Of a DNA stretch of 64,000 nucleotides, positions 51,301 to 63,967 are shown piece by piece. Source of the DNA: Hevea brasiliensis. Lineage: Eukaryota > Streptophyta > Magnoliopsida > Malpighiales > Euphorbiaceae. The notes under the pieces are model-generated. The model did not search any database and had not been told where the DNA came from. It saw nothing but the letters and a program-made list of their open reading frames with translations. The stretch is from the NCBI RefSeq assembly GCF_030052815.1, contig NC_079493.1:125808394-125872393 (forward strand), given 5' to 3'. Within the stretch, counting starts at the first letter, position 1, and each line of letters opens with the position of its first letter. The translations under genes and the position numbers were made by a program.

Positions 51301-54300
51301 TCCTATCGCAGGCCATTGCACTTGTGTGTGGCAACATGGAATGTGGCTGTTGTGAAAAGATGGATGGAAGTTGCTTCCCCAGAAGAAATTGCTGATACAA
51401 TAGATATACCCAGTCCAGTTGGAACTGCATTGTGTATGGCAGCTGCTGTGAAGAAAGATCATGAAATTGGTAATGCTAGAACCTCAAGACTGTCTAATGC
51501 ATTAATAATGTCAATAATCTAATTTAATTTGTTGGAAGCTTTGTTGAAAAAGTCAATGTTTTGGTCTCTATTTGATCCATTTTTTATTTCTCTTGGAGCG
51601 TGGGGTGATAAAAGATTGATTATATTTTTCTATTTTGTAGTCTTCTTGAAAGGTGATGCTGGTTTTGCATGTAAGAATAGCCAAACGGAATTGAATAAAA
51701 GATGTTATTGTGCATGTTAATTTCTTTTGTAGTATGCATCGAGGTTTTAATTTTTAGTGTCAGTTAACTCACTAACTGTTTGCATAGAATTATAAAACAC
51801 TGTGAGATATGTTTAAATGTCATGTCTCATCAAAAAGTTTAGGAGCTTATAGAGCTTCAACTGAAGTGCTGAACTCTTAGTCATGATTAATTATCGATTA
51901 TTACCATAATCTCCTGCCTTCAATTGTTATATCGTTGCCCAAAATTTTCACTTGCACTGGTTTCCTATATAACGGGCATTGCTGACTGTACGCATCTCAA
52001 AGGTCAGAGTGGGAAGGCAGCTATTGTATTTCAAAACTTAAACATGAAGCGAATGTAGAAGAAATGAGATTTAGGCCAGGGTTTCCTTTTTGTTTTCTGG
52101 GTTTTATTGTATCTTGACCATGTTTCTAGTAATGTGTTCTGTTAGCCATTTCCTTCTTTTACCATTTTATTTCTTTGCTAATCATCAAAAACAGAGGCCA
52201 ACCAATCAAATCTTATCATTTTTAGCATTACATCAACGCTTTTAATTGCTTATTTTTCTTCCTGGGAGTAGCAAATTCTAGTTGAACCATGGTTGGTTAT
52301 ATTAGATTTTAATTTTCTAGATTAACTTCATACACTTTCCAATTTAAGTGCTAAGTGTCAGCATTTTTCATCAAACTGTGTGGTGCCATGATTTATTTAT
52401 GGAACAAGGACATTTTGTACTGTCCAAATGGGTACCTTTTTTACTCCTTGTCTCCTAAGTTTTCTTTGTCAGTTCTATTGCTCTCTGTGCATTTTGCTTT
52501 CATTAATTTCTGCTGTTTTCTTCAATCATATAACCACTTGATTTTATATTATTTCCCTTTTTTCTCCTGCCAATTTCACGTAGATGGGAGAGAACTGGTG
52601 CGAATTTTGCTTGCTGCTGGAGCAGATCCAACGGCCCAAGATTCACAGCATGGGCGAACCGCCTTGCATACTGCTGCAATGGCGAATGATGTTGAGTTGG
52701 TCAAAGTAAGCTATATTAGCGTTCATACTTCATATGAGTGCTCAATCAATACTTCTTAATTTAGGCAACTTAAGCTCGTGCATTTGATACAAATACCAAG
52801 GGCTTTTTTTTTATTTAATTTCTTTATTTAAGTATATCTACTATTTTTTTTCAATAGATTATTCTCGAAGCTGGAGTGGATGTAAACATTCGGAACATGC
52901 ATAATACAATTCCTCTTCATGTAGCCTTAGCCAGAGGGGCAAAATCATGTGTTGGATTGCTTTTATCTGCTGGGGCAAGTTGTAATCTGCAGGTTTTGTA
53001 CCCACTCTCTTTCTAAATTCAGTTAATACAGAGTGTTTATACATTTTTTTTTAACATGGATGACCTTCTGATCTACTGTTCATTTGAGGTGAACTATTAT
53101 ATGTTGATCTCCTTGTGCTATCCTTGTGTACTTCAAAGAAAAAATAGCTGATTTATGCAAATAATTGGAAACTAAGCCATCAAGTTATTATTGTTAGGAT
53201 GATGAAGGTGATAATGCATTCCATATAGCAGCAGATGCAGCAAAAATGATACGTGAAAATCTTGTGTGGCTAATCATGATGCTTAGAAATCCTGATGCTG
53301 CTGTAGATGTTAGAAACCACAGGCAAGTACCAACTATTGACGTTGTCGCTTCCGTCTGCAACTTCATTCTCAAAGATTCTCATCCTTATTTAAATCTCGA
53401 ATCTATTATTATTATTGTCGTTCAAGTTATGAGTATTGCAGTATTAAGAGGAGATACTGTATTAAGAAGGGAAAAGTGAAGTTTCAAAAGTTACTGACTT
53501 GGTTTATGCATATGTTGGTGACAGTGGTAAGACATTACGTGATTTTCTAGAGGCCCTTCCTCGGGAATGGATTTCAGAAGATTTGATGGAGGCACTTTTG
53601 AATAGAGGAGTTCATCTTTCTCCTACAATGTAAGGACAAAACTTCATATATTGTGCTGTCATGAATTATATTGGAAAGTTTATGTTGCATTTGTGATTAT
53701 GACTAGATAATTACAGTACTTTTTAAATTTTTTATGCACTTTAGATTTGAAGTCGGGGACTGGGTGAAGTTCAAAAGAAGTGTCACAACTCCTGCGCACG
53801 GCTGGCAAGGTGCCAAACATAAGAGTGTAGGCTTTGTGCAAAATGTTGTGGACAAGGACAATCTCATTGTGTCATTCTGTACTGGAGAAGCTCGTGTATT
53901 GGCAAGTGAAGTTTTGAAGCTGATTCCTTTAGACAGGGGACAGCATGTCCAGCTTAAACCAGATGTCAAAGAGCCAAGGTATGGTACTTCACAGTCGTGA
54001 ACTTTACTAGTTTGGGTTAATGTAGTACATATATAAAATATTCTAACAATATTGTGGTAACTGCTATCATTTCCTTTAAACATACAGGTTGTGTTTAGGT
54101 CAATCATGAGATTATATTTTCTAGTGTTGATTAGCTGTTAAGTGCAATATAAACTGGGAGAGACTTGAGAATCCAGAAACTCAGAATTCTGTATGATATG
54201 AAAAAGGCTTCCCATAAAGACTCTTGAAAGACAATGTACTTTGGATATATGGCATGTGCACCTGGAGAACCATTGCACAAAAATCTTCTCAAAATGTCTT

Positions 54301-57265
54301 CACAGTTTCATGCATTATCTATAAGGAAGCATAATATGATTTTTCTTTAGGTGGTGTTGTCACTCATTCCCATACTGTTGCAAGTTTTTGCAGCACTGAA
54401 CTGAAGTTTTGTATATGTCTTGTCAGCTTTTAGCACATCCCTTGTTGAAACCTATGGAATGGATTCTCAATTCCATTAATAAATTGTGTTTGGAAAAATG
54501 ACAATTATTTGTTTGCTATCAGGTTTGGCTGGCGTGGTCAATCACGTGACAGCATTGGAACTGTTTTATGTGTTGATGATGATGGGATTCTGCGTGTTGG
54601 GTTTCCGGGAGCATCTAGAGGATGGAAAGCTGACCCTGCAGAAATGGAGAGAGTTGAAGAATTCAAGGTTGGTGACTGGGTTCGTATCCGCCCAACGCTC
54701 ACAGCAGCTAAGCATGGATTAGGATTGGTAACACCAGGGAGCATTGGTATAGTGTATTGTATTAGACCAGATAGTAGTCTACTGTTAGAGTTAAGTTATC
54801 TTCCAAATCCATGGCATTGTGAACCAGAAGAGGTTGAGCCTGTTGCTGCTTTCAGGGTATGACTGAAATATTGACCTTGCCATTTCATGGATGACATTGA
54901 TTTTTATTTTACCATTTTGAATTATTTATTCTTTATTTTAATCAAAGGAAAATATACCAATCCATCATTTGATTTTACAGATTGGTGACCGGGTGTGTGT
55001 GAAGCGATCTGTTGCAGAACCTAGGTATGCTTGGGGTGGTGAGACCCATCACAGTGTTGGAAGAATTAGTGAGATAGAGAATGATGGGCTTCTCATAATA
55101 GAAATACCAAATCGACCTATCCCATGGCAGGCTGATCCATCTGACATGGAAAAGGTTGAGGATTTCAAGGTAATATATCAGTTGTAATTCATAGCCATGC
55201 AGTGATTCATCTGCAGCATGGTAATTTTTGTCATGGAAGATTACGCATCATCATGCTTGAGTTTCAATACATCCATGGTAGTAGACTTATTATATCTTTT
55301 GTTGGCGTAAATGTCTTGTCCGATATGAGCAGGTTGGGGATTGGGTGAGAGTGAAGGCTTCAGTATCCTCTCCAAAATATGGATGGGAGGACATTACACG
55401 GAACAGCATTGGTGTAATTCACAGCTTGGAGGAGGATGGTGATATGGGTGTTGCCTTTTGTTTCAGGAGCAAGCCTTTTTGTTGCTCTGTGACAGATGTG
55501 GAGAAGGTGCCTCCGTTTGAAGTGGGACAAGAAATACATGTCTTGCCTTCTGTGACTCAGCCAAGACTTGGATGGTCAAATGAAAGCCCTGCAACTGTTG
55601 GAAAAATTGCTAGAATTGACATGGATGGGGCTTTGAATGTATGCATGCTTAACTTTGATTTTATTTTTGGTTATTTTAAATTGTGCATTGTGGTCGCTGT
55701 TCCTCTTAAATTGTTTTGACCTGCAATTATTTTATTTAGCAACCTGTTGCAAATGATAGCATTTTTTATCACTTGGCTAGATGCTGGAACATTATCATTG
55801 GCTATGTGCTTTAGAGTTGTCCAAATGTGCATCGGCTAGCATCATATATTGTTTTGACACAGTGCATTATGATTGGGAGTTGTATTGATAGTAGAAGCAA
55901 ACTGCATGCATTAGGCATTCCTAGTATTATTCTGCAGTATTTTTTCTGTAGTCAAAGTTATTTGGATTTTACTGTTGATGAAAATCATTTCCCAGCTACC
56001 AAGGAAAAGGAGAAAAAAATCTGGTTAATCTGGAATTTTTTATTTGTATATAGGTGAGGGTTGCCGGCAGACACAGCTTGTGGAAAGTTTCTCCTGGAGA
56101 TGCAGAGCGACTTTCAGGATTTGAAGTTGGTGATTGGGTACGTTCAAAACCAAGCCTGGGGACAAGACCAAGTTATGATTGGAATAGCATTGGGAAGGAA
56201 AGTTTAGCTGTTGTCCATAGTGTACAAGAGACAGGTTACTTGGAGCTGGCTTGTTGTTTCCGTAAAGGAAGGTGGATTACTCATTACACTGATGTTGAAA
56301 AGGTTCCATGCTTCAAAGTTGGGCAGCACGTTCGGTTTCGAACTGGATTAGTTGAGCCAAGATGGGGCTGGAGGGGTGCCCAGCCTGATTCACGGGGCAT
56401 AATAACTAGCGTTCATGCTGATGCAGAAGTGAGGGTTGCTTTCTTTGGTTTGCCAACATTGTGGAGGGGAGATCCTGCAGATCTTGAGATTGAGCAGATG
56501 TTTGAAGTGGGAGAATGGGTCAGACTGAAGGAAGATGCGGGTAACTGGAAATCCATTGGGCCACGCAGCATTGGTGTTGTACAGGGTATAGTTTATGATG
56601 GGGATGAATGGGATGGAAGCACTTATGTGGGCTTTTGTGGGGAGCAAGAAAGATGGGTGGGACCTACTTCCCATCTTGAAAGTGTAGGAAAGCTCATAGT
56701 TGGACAGAAGGTTAGGGTTAAACTCTCTGTGAAACAGCCGAGATTTGGGTGGTCAGGTCACAGTCATGCGAGTGTTGGAACAATATCCGCAATTGATGCT
56801 GATGGGAAACTGAGAATATATACTCCTGTAGGCTCGAAAACTTGGATGCTTGATCCCTCAGAAGTGGAGCTGGTGGAGGAAGAGGAGCTTCATATTGGAG
56901 ACTGGGTGAGGGTAAGGGCATCAGTATCAACACCAACACACCAGTGGGGAGAGGTGAATCATTCAAGCATTGGAGTGGTGCATCGTATGGAAGATGGGGA
57001 ATTATGGGTTGCATTCTGCTTCACAGAGAGGCTGTGGCTTTGCAAGGCATGGGAAATGGAAAGGGTTAGGCCATTCAAAGTGGGGGACAAAGTGAGAATT
57101 AGAGAAGGGCTTGTAACGCCTCGGTGGGGATGGGGAATGGAGACTCATGCAAGCAAAGGCAGAGTAGTTGGTGTAGATGCAAATGGGAAGCTAAGGATTA
57201 AGTTTCAGTGGAGAGAAGGCCGGCCATGGATTGGAGATCCTGCTGATATTGTCCTTGAGAGTTAA
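45313..57265 (+). CDS. KEG: KEEP ON GOING (KEG) RING-kinase-ankyrin-HERC2-like E3 ubiquitin ligase
   Basis: In Arabidopsis KEG acts at the trans-Golgi/early endosome. It ubiquitinates ABI5 and other clients, restraining ABA signalling. Sixteen exons are 45313-46040, 49158-49520, 49628-49858, 50052-50177, 50279-50615, 50707-50864, 51312-51469, 52584-52705, 52858-52992, 53198-53322, 53525-53629, 53745-53978, 54523-54856, 54981-55169, 55333-55638 and 56054-57265. They join in frame to 1,620 residues (Arabidopsis KEG is about 1,625). The order is a RING finger (residues 5-52: CSVC, CGHGFC, CPRC), an Ala-rich then acidic linker (about 77-115), a kinase domain (about 135-430), ankyrin repeats (about 490-810) and repeated HERC2-like modules (about 863-1615) with recurring VGDWV and FGWSG/YGWED motifs. 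The kinase catalytic loop reads CMNIKPSNLLL and the DFG site reads DYG; I recall the same in Arabidopsis KEG. The intron after exon 10 is GC-AG. Confidence 0.97.
47888..48200 (+). mobile_element. Degenerate 3' end of a LINE in KEG intron 1
   Basis: The 3.1-kb first KEG intron contains a stretch whose broken translation includes GHIEDGQRTRTGGPR, with DPIPN-like DNA (GACCCCATCCCCAACTAG, about 48161-48180) at its end. That resembles the C-terminal tail and 3' terminus of plant RTE-type LINEs. It is too short and diverged to place in a family with certainty, and differs from the three clear RTE copies. Confidence 0.4.
51018..51208. repeat. ~105-bp tandem duplication in KEG intron 6
   Basis: Units starting at 51018 and 51123 both contain GTAGCTTCCAC, GTTGTTATTGTCCAGAA-like sequence and GGGCATAATTGTTGCATTG. 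The copies are diverged and lie wholly within the intron. Confidence 0.85.
53323..53524 (+). other. GC-AG intron of KEG (intron 10)
   Basis: The exon ends CACAG and the intron starts GCAAGTACC. Only this junction joins NH-S-GKT in frame with the next exon (acceptor ACAG at 53521-53524). AG|GCAAGT is the strong consensus expected for the rare GC-AG class. Confidence 0.82.
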
Positions 57266-58191
57266 GCTTTTAATGGAGGTGCTGGATGAATATCTCCTTG
57301 CTTTCTGTGCTTCTTTCAGTTTGCTCCTCAATCCATAGGGTCTTAGTCTCTTGCTACTGCCTACTGTTGAGAGAAGTTTGTTTTAGCTGCTGTACGGTCC
57401 AGTATGCTTGAAACTCTACATATGACTGCAGCACCCTCCTTAACAAATCGGAATTTGTTTATTGTTAATAAACAGAAGAAATACAGAGTCGGATAATGGA
57501 AACATGCAGGAAATTGGCTTGCCTTGCTGATAATTATTGGAGATGATGGAACTGGCAAGAAAAAAAGATAGCTGTAGCCATTTGTATCTCATAGATGTTG
57601 GTAGCTGAAAAGCTTTTTGACGTATATATTATGTCATTTATATGTAATTTTGTACAAACTGAACCTATATAAATCTTGCGAGTTGTTGCCCTTTACCGAG
57701 TTAGAATTTCTTTATCCTTTTGCTTTTAAGGGCATTTGATACATATCACTGCATCCTCAAGACTTAATGGTAAATTTTCTCATTTGATGAAAGCGATATA
57801 TCAAGGAAGGTACATCGTCTACGTACTGTATGATTAGAAAACCATGCACAGATGGCCAATTGCCCAATGAGTTTCGTCAATACGTTCATTCCTTTGACAT
57901 TTTTAATCGAGTAATTGTCTGTAAAGTGTAAGGCCTTTCAATGGGCCAACTTCTAAATGAAATGATACACCAATGTACATCTAAAACTACAGGAACAAAT
58001 AGTGGATAATTAAATGCCCGACGTCAGCAACATGAACAAGACTGAAAAAATTAACCAAAAAGAGCTAGGTAATCCTAAAATTTTGCTAATAGTCTGATAA
58101 AATTGCAGTAGCATCTTTCAAGAATATGTAAGCATGAAATTTTTCTTTATGCACACAATCAATCTTGAATGGGTGGTTTGTTCCCTGTAGT
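57266..58191. other. Convergent 3' spacer between KEG and the Nudix gene
   Basis: It contains the 3' UTRs of both genes. A candidate AATAAA signal for KEG is at 57467-57472. No gene is supported. Confidence 0.55.
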
Positions 58192-61100
58192 TTACATCTT
58201 AACTTCAAGCCATACAGAGAATTGCTTCAGAGCATCTTCCATCCATTTATGTCGGCAATTCTCAACTGCTTCGGATATAATCAACCAACTTCTCGTTCTG
58301 GTGATCTGTTCTGGCCATGACTCAAGCTCTTCCTTGACAAACAACGCAAACATTGAAGCTTTACATAAACCTTCTGGGCAACACTCATCTTGGAGTGTTT
58401 TACTCTTGAAGTGATAATAGCCCATGAGATCCTGAAACCCAGGTATATAAATGAGTTGAACTCATGCCTGGTAACCAAAAAGTCTTTGAAATCATTATAA
58501 CATCACTAAGAATTTATGAAATGCATTTTTTTTTTTCCAATGAGAAAACGTGGGGTAGAGCTTGTTATCTTTACAGAACATTGACAGAGTTCTACAAGAG
58601 GTGAAGCAAATTGTTAAGGGACTAACATTCATTTCACTTTCAACAATGTAAACTAAATAGAACTGGAATAGTCTACTCATGACAGCACTAACAGGTGACA
58701 GCCATAGCTCACCAAAAAATTCTAGAGAATGAACTGAACTAGGAGTGTGCAAACGGTCGGTTCGGTTCCGAACCGAACCAATAAAACCAATAACCGAAAA
58801 TCAAGAATTTTGAAGACCGATCCAAACCGATCACTAGGAGACAACCGAACCAAACCAAACCAAACCAAACCAAACCGAACCAAACCGATAAATATTGGTT
58901 TGGTTCGGTTTTAAACTGATCGAACCAAATTTTGTAAGACGAAATGCGAAAGATTAGAGAAGTAGCTAGAAAAGTACTTGGAGAGTCTAAAGGACATGGA
59001 CCACCCTCAAAAGAGAGATGGTGGTGGAATGAGGAAGTACAAAAAGCAATGAAGAGAAAAAGGAAATGGTATAAGAAATTACCTAAATGTGATAATGAAG
59101 AGGCATATGAACAGTACAAGATAGCAAAGAAAGAGACAAAAAAGTAGTTAGTCAAGTAAGAGCGCAAGCCTTTGAAAAGTTATATGAGAAACTTGGAACT
59201 AAAGAAGAGGAGAAAGATATTTATAGATTAGCAAGGAGTAGAGAAAGGAAATGTCAAGATCTCAATCAAGTTAGATGCATTAAGGATAAAGAAGGAAAAG
59301 TGTTGGTGAAAGATGAGGACATTAAAGAAAGATGGAGAAATTATTTTAATGATCTCTTTAATAATAGTCAAAATGGTAATAGCGTGAATATAGATTATAG
59401 AACAATAGAAAATAATGTAAATTATACTAGAAGGATTCGATTTTTAGAAGTAAAGGAAGCACTTAAGAGAATGAAAGTGGGTAAAGCCTATGGACCCGAT
59501 GAAATACCAATTGAAGTGTGGAAGTATTTGGGAGATATGGGAGTAGCATAGTTAACTAAATTATTTAATAAGATTCTAAACTCAAAGAAAATGCCTGATG
59601 AATGGAGGAAGAGTATTTTAGTACCTATTTTTAAAAATAAGGGAGACATACAGAGTTGCTCAAATTATAGAGGAATTAAACTCATGAGCCATACTATGAA
59701 ATTGTGGGAGAGAGTTGTGGAGCATCGACTACGCCATGATACTTCTATCTCTCTCAATCAATTTGGTTTCATGCCCAACTATGGAAGCGATCTTTCTCAT
59801 TAGAAGCTTGATGGAGAAATATAGAGATGTGAAGAAAGATCTACACATGGTTTTTATTGATTTGGAGAAGGCTTATGATAGTGTTCCAAGAGAGGACTTA
59901 TGGAATGTGTTAGAACAAAAGAGGGTATCTATTAGGTACATACAAGTATTGAAAGATATGTATGAAGGAGTAACTACTATTGTGCGCACATTGGGAGGAG
60001 ACACAAGAGATTTTCCGATCTCAATTGGATTACACCAAGGATCACCATAAGCCCTTACCTTTTACATTAGTTTTAGATGAACTGACGAAACATATACATG
60101 AGAGTATTCCTTGGTGCATGATGTTTGCAGATGATATTGTTCTGATAGATGAGACACGAGAAGGAGTCAATAAAAAGCTAGAACTTTGGAGAAGTACTCT
60201 AGAGTCAAAGGGTTTTAAGTTAAGTAGAACGAAGACAGAATACATGCATTGCAAGTTCTGAAGGCCAAACCGTGATAGGGAAGGAGTTAGTTTGAATGGA
60301 GTAGTCTTGCTACAAAGTAATCACTTTAAATATCTAGGCTCGATTCTTCAAGTAGATGGGGATGTGAGGAGGATGTTAGTCATAGGATTGATGGTTGAAG
60401 TGGAGCGTACCCACGGAGTTTTATGTGATCGTAAGATTCCCAATAAATTAAAAGGAAAATTTTACCCATACGATGCTATGGTATATGGTAGCAGTGTTGG
60501 GCCTGAAAGAGTCGTATGCATCTAAGATAAGAGTTGCAGAGATGAGAATGTTAAGGTGGATGAGTGGCCATACTAGACTAGATAAAGTCCGTAATGAGAG
60601 TATTAGAGAAGGTAGGAGTGGTGGCACTTGAAAAAAAATTTGAGAGGGAGAGAGAGGTGTGGTGGTCATGTGAAGAATGACATACGGGGGGAGGCTACAG
60701 AAGAAGCAGCAGACATTATTATAGAGGATAGAAAGAAAAAGGGTAGACCTAAATTGACTTGGAGGAGAGTAGTATAACATGACTTAGAAGTATTACACAT
60801 TTGATTTAACTCAAAATCGAGTGGAAAAAGCGAATCCATATAGCCGACCCCAAATTTTTGGGATAAAGGCTTAGTTGAGTTGAGTTGAGTTGAGTTAGAG
60901 TTGACATGAGACAAAAGTCCAGAGCATGATATGCTGAAGTCTCATCCACTGATCAGACTATGATGTAGCATCCTGATTCAGACATAAGTACAGACTGCAC
61001 AGAAATTGCACTATATCCACAATTAAGAATATAACAAAATTAACAACTCCAAACACATTCAAGCTCACATGCAATACCCATGATTTTAAGAGATTACAAT

Positions 61101-63967
61101 ATTACCATAGCAAATACAATTACTGTAGATATTCCTTTCAAAATCACCACAAGAGCACTTTCACGTACACATGATGGGTAGTCCACTTTGAAAGTAACCA
61201 ACTATTGTTTCACAACCTTGAGGAAAACAAGTTATATTAATTTACACTTGGAAGTCAACTTTGCAGCAATATTAAACCTTTTCTCTCAAATTACTTCTAA
61301 AACACACCTACCATATTATGATGGATGAATATTTTGGCACTTCTAACGAACCCTTAGTAATTGTTCACTCAAAGAGTTCATGCCTTAGTTTAACAAAATG
61401 TTTTTGAGGCTTCCTTCATATTGTCATACATTCATGTTGCAGCTTGCACTGATATAATTAACAAGCTAATCGAAAGCTTGTGAAGAATACTTCTAGAACT
61501 ATTATCAGTATTTCGAAAAGTTGCCTCTTTCACTGGAATTTTTTTTTTAATTACCAAAGAAATTAAGATAAACTGAAGGGCTATAAAGTAATTACAACAA
61601 TGACATGACAATAAGAGATGCAAATCACAAATCAAATATCATGAATCAGAACATTCATTCAAATGCAATCTGAGGATGACAAGACTGTGAAACACTTGAA
61701 TGCCAAATGAATTTCAAAATTTTAAGATATGTAGAACCGATCAAATAATCAAAGACAATTTTTACCAACATCTGATAATCTCAAAAAAAAAGGGCATATA
61801 TCAATTTAAATAAACTTTCACCATAAGGTCGCCTCGAACTCCAGCTTCTTCAATGGCTCCCCTCACTGCAGCCTCTTTAACACTTTCATCATTCTCCCAC
61901 CCTCCCTACAAGCAAATTTAAAAAAGAGGAGGGGGGGTGGGTGTGGTTTTTGGTGTGTGGTGGGGGGAAAGAAGAAAATTACATAAAGAATGTAACATTT
62001 TATATCTTCTTAAAGCATCAAAGAAAAGAAGGCCTCGCATAGAAACTTATCCATATACACAAACAGAAACTTCCTAGAGAATGGATTTAACCACCTGACA
62101 TCTATTCCTCTTTTGGTCTTTGATTCTTTGTTAGGGAACAATTAGGAGGATTGAAAATAGCTTTTCTCATCTTGTTAGGATAGGAGGGATTGAAAATGGT
62201 ATGAAAATTGTTTTATGATGGAAAAATTACAAGTTTATCTTTCATCTTTATCAGGATGCTAATTTCTTCATTTTACATCCATTTTCCTTCCAAAATTTGG
62301 AAGAAGAATTTTGTGGGATCAATGCACAATTTTCTCTCCATTTTCTTATGCCCCCACTTTCCTTCCTTCTCCAAAATGGAAAAATGCAACTTTTCAAAAT
62401 TTTCTCCCCCTTTTTCTTTCCTGGCATTTTCCTCTGTCTTGCATAATGTAAAAGCAAGGTTTCAAGATTCAAACCATGTAATGGATTAGCATGGGCAGTG
62501 ATTCTTCAAACATCTAGCAAATTCACAAATAAAAGGAAATATAAAAAAAAAAACTCTTCATTCGTAAGATGTCAGACTGATTTCTTATATCTCAAACAGC
62601 ACAACTGATCTTATAATTACTTCTAAAACTGTTTATACAACTTTATACCTTTGGAAACAAGAGACCTGGTCCACTAGTTGAGTTGATCATAAGAACCTCA
62701 ACAATCTTCTCAGCATCGGTATCACCATTTTCATAGTAATTTCTATACCTAAAAGGAATACACCTGCCAACATAACCTGCAGAGTTAGTGATTCAAGATC
62801 AAACAACAATATTTTTTTTTTTTTTTGCACCATCCATCAAAAGCATCAGCAACATTCTCAGAGCTGATACAAAATGTTTTGGCATAAATGTTAAGCTTTT
62901 CACTATTTAGCTCCCAACAGCCAGCGATTCAGCAGACACAATATGAATTCACAGAAAACAAAAGATATTACCATCCAAAAAGAAAATGCGAAGGAAAAAA
63001 AAGTGACACGCCAAAATTTCGGGAGAATACACAAAGAAATAAAGAAATTGGCTAAGCTTAAGTTGAATAATCTATCCCCATCTCGCTGCTAAGCAGAGAG
63101 GGCCATGCACTGTGTATAACCATTAAAAAAATGCCATACAGAACAATTACAGGAATCCTCAACATGCACATCCCTTAATATTAAGAAAATATTAAGAAAT
63201 AAACATTGTTTGAGTATAGGATTCGTATTCCTTTATATTTTGCAATTGGCAATTAAAATCATTCGAAAATAGAAGAGAATCAAATAAGAGAGAGCTTAAG
63301 GGGAAGTAAATATTAGCATCTCTAATGCAGTGATTTTAAAATAAAAAAGAGGACTTAGAACATTTAAGAGAAATTAGTAACAGTCTAAGGAACTCTGCCA
63401 TATCAAATCCTTTCTAGAAGAATATGCTCAACAACTCCTTTCACAACTAATATTTGTAAACCCCGCCAATAGAATTCATCCTACAATCAATAATGCATCA
63501 CCTCACCAACTATTCACTTTCAAAGTCAGTGCCCGAAAGAGAGAGAGAAAATCAGAGACGAATGATATAAACACGTCCCACAAAACACCCATGAGAAGAA
63601 AAATGTAACCAAAATGGCCAATTACATTACGAGAAAAAAATAATTAATCCCCATAAAGCTTAAAAAACAAGATTATTAGTGGAACACCAGTGTGTACATA
63701 ACACCATTAACCTTTTACTAAGAAAATCTAAAAGATAACCCATTAAGTGATAATGGCATTATCAAACATTTGACGACCTCATAAATCATCATATCCAAAC
63801 ACATATACCTATACAAATACGAATGTACACATAAAAATTGTTTAGGAAAACTACGAAAGCAAATACCCGGCGACAAGGCGACAACCGCCCTCGTACCGCT
63901 GCTGATGCCGACCACTGCAGGCAACCAATGCAGCTGCACATACTAAGGAATGAATCCTTTTTCCCAT
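58192..63967 (-). CDS. Nudix hydrolase (plant NUDT12/13/16/21-like), start uncertain
   Basis: Plant members of this group remove phosphate from diadenosine polyphosphates or inositol pyrophosphates. Four exons on the minus strand are 63967-63867, 62763-62649, 61905-61822 and 58431-58192. They join in frame to 179 residues if the ATG at 63967 is used. The frame stays open to the window edge (APPFGMGK...), so an upstream start or a transit peptide is possible. Conserved blocks are [30 protein letters not shown] and [11 protein letters not shown]. The Nudix box is [20 protein letters not shown] followed by AGV. The C-terminus contains [24 protein letters not shown]. The Nudix box reads RG where the family has RE (codon GGA at about 61862). 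The last intron (58432-61821) carries an RTE LINE. Confidence 0.88.
58741..58934. repeat. AACCGAACC/CCAAA low-complexity palindromic repeat
   Basis: It begins AGGAGTGTGCAAACGGTCGG and consists of (AACCA)n/(AACCG)n, then its complement (GGTTTGGTTCGGTT), so the block can fold on itself. This repeat class is widespread in plant genomes. It abuts the left end of the LINE fragment. Confidence 0.7.
58940..60897 (+). mobile_element. 5'-truncated RTE-type LINE in Nudix intron
   Basis: This is the same family as the copies at 1-2158 and 4200-7464. It starts within the region before the RT ([17 protein letters not shown]) and keeps RT fragments at 59300-59551, 59591-59803, 59715-60050 and 59980-60261, including FADDIVL. 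It ends in (TTGAG)n at about 60873-60896. Small deletions (for example at FMPNYGSD, where a few residues before STMEAIF are lost) and stops destroy the frame. It lies antisense to the Nudix gene. 5' truncation is typical for LINE insertions. Confidence 0.92.
62764..63866. other. First visible intron of the Nudix gene
   Basis: The sequence is AT-rich, with a poly-T tract at about 62811-62826. No nested gene or repeat is recognised. Confidence 0.6.

Noticed and set aside
58741..58934. Possible MITE with terminal inverted repeats
   Set aside because: The inversion comes from simple AACCG/CGGTT repeats; no target duplication or defined ends were found.
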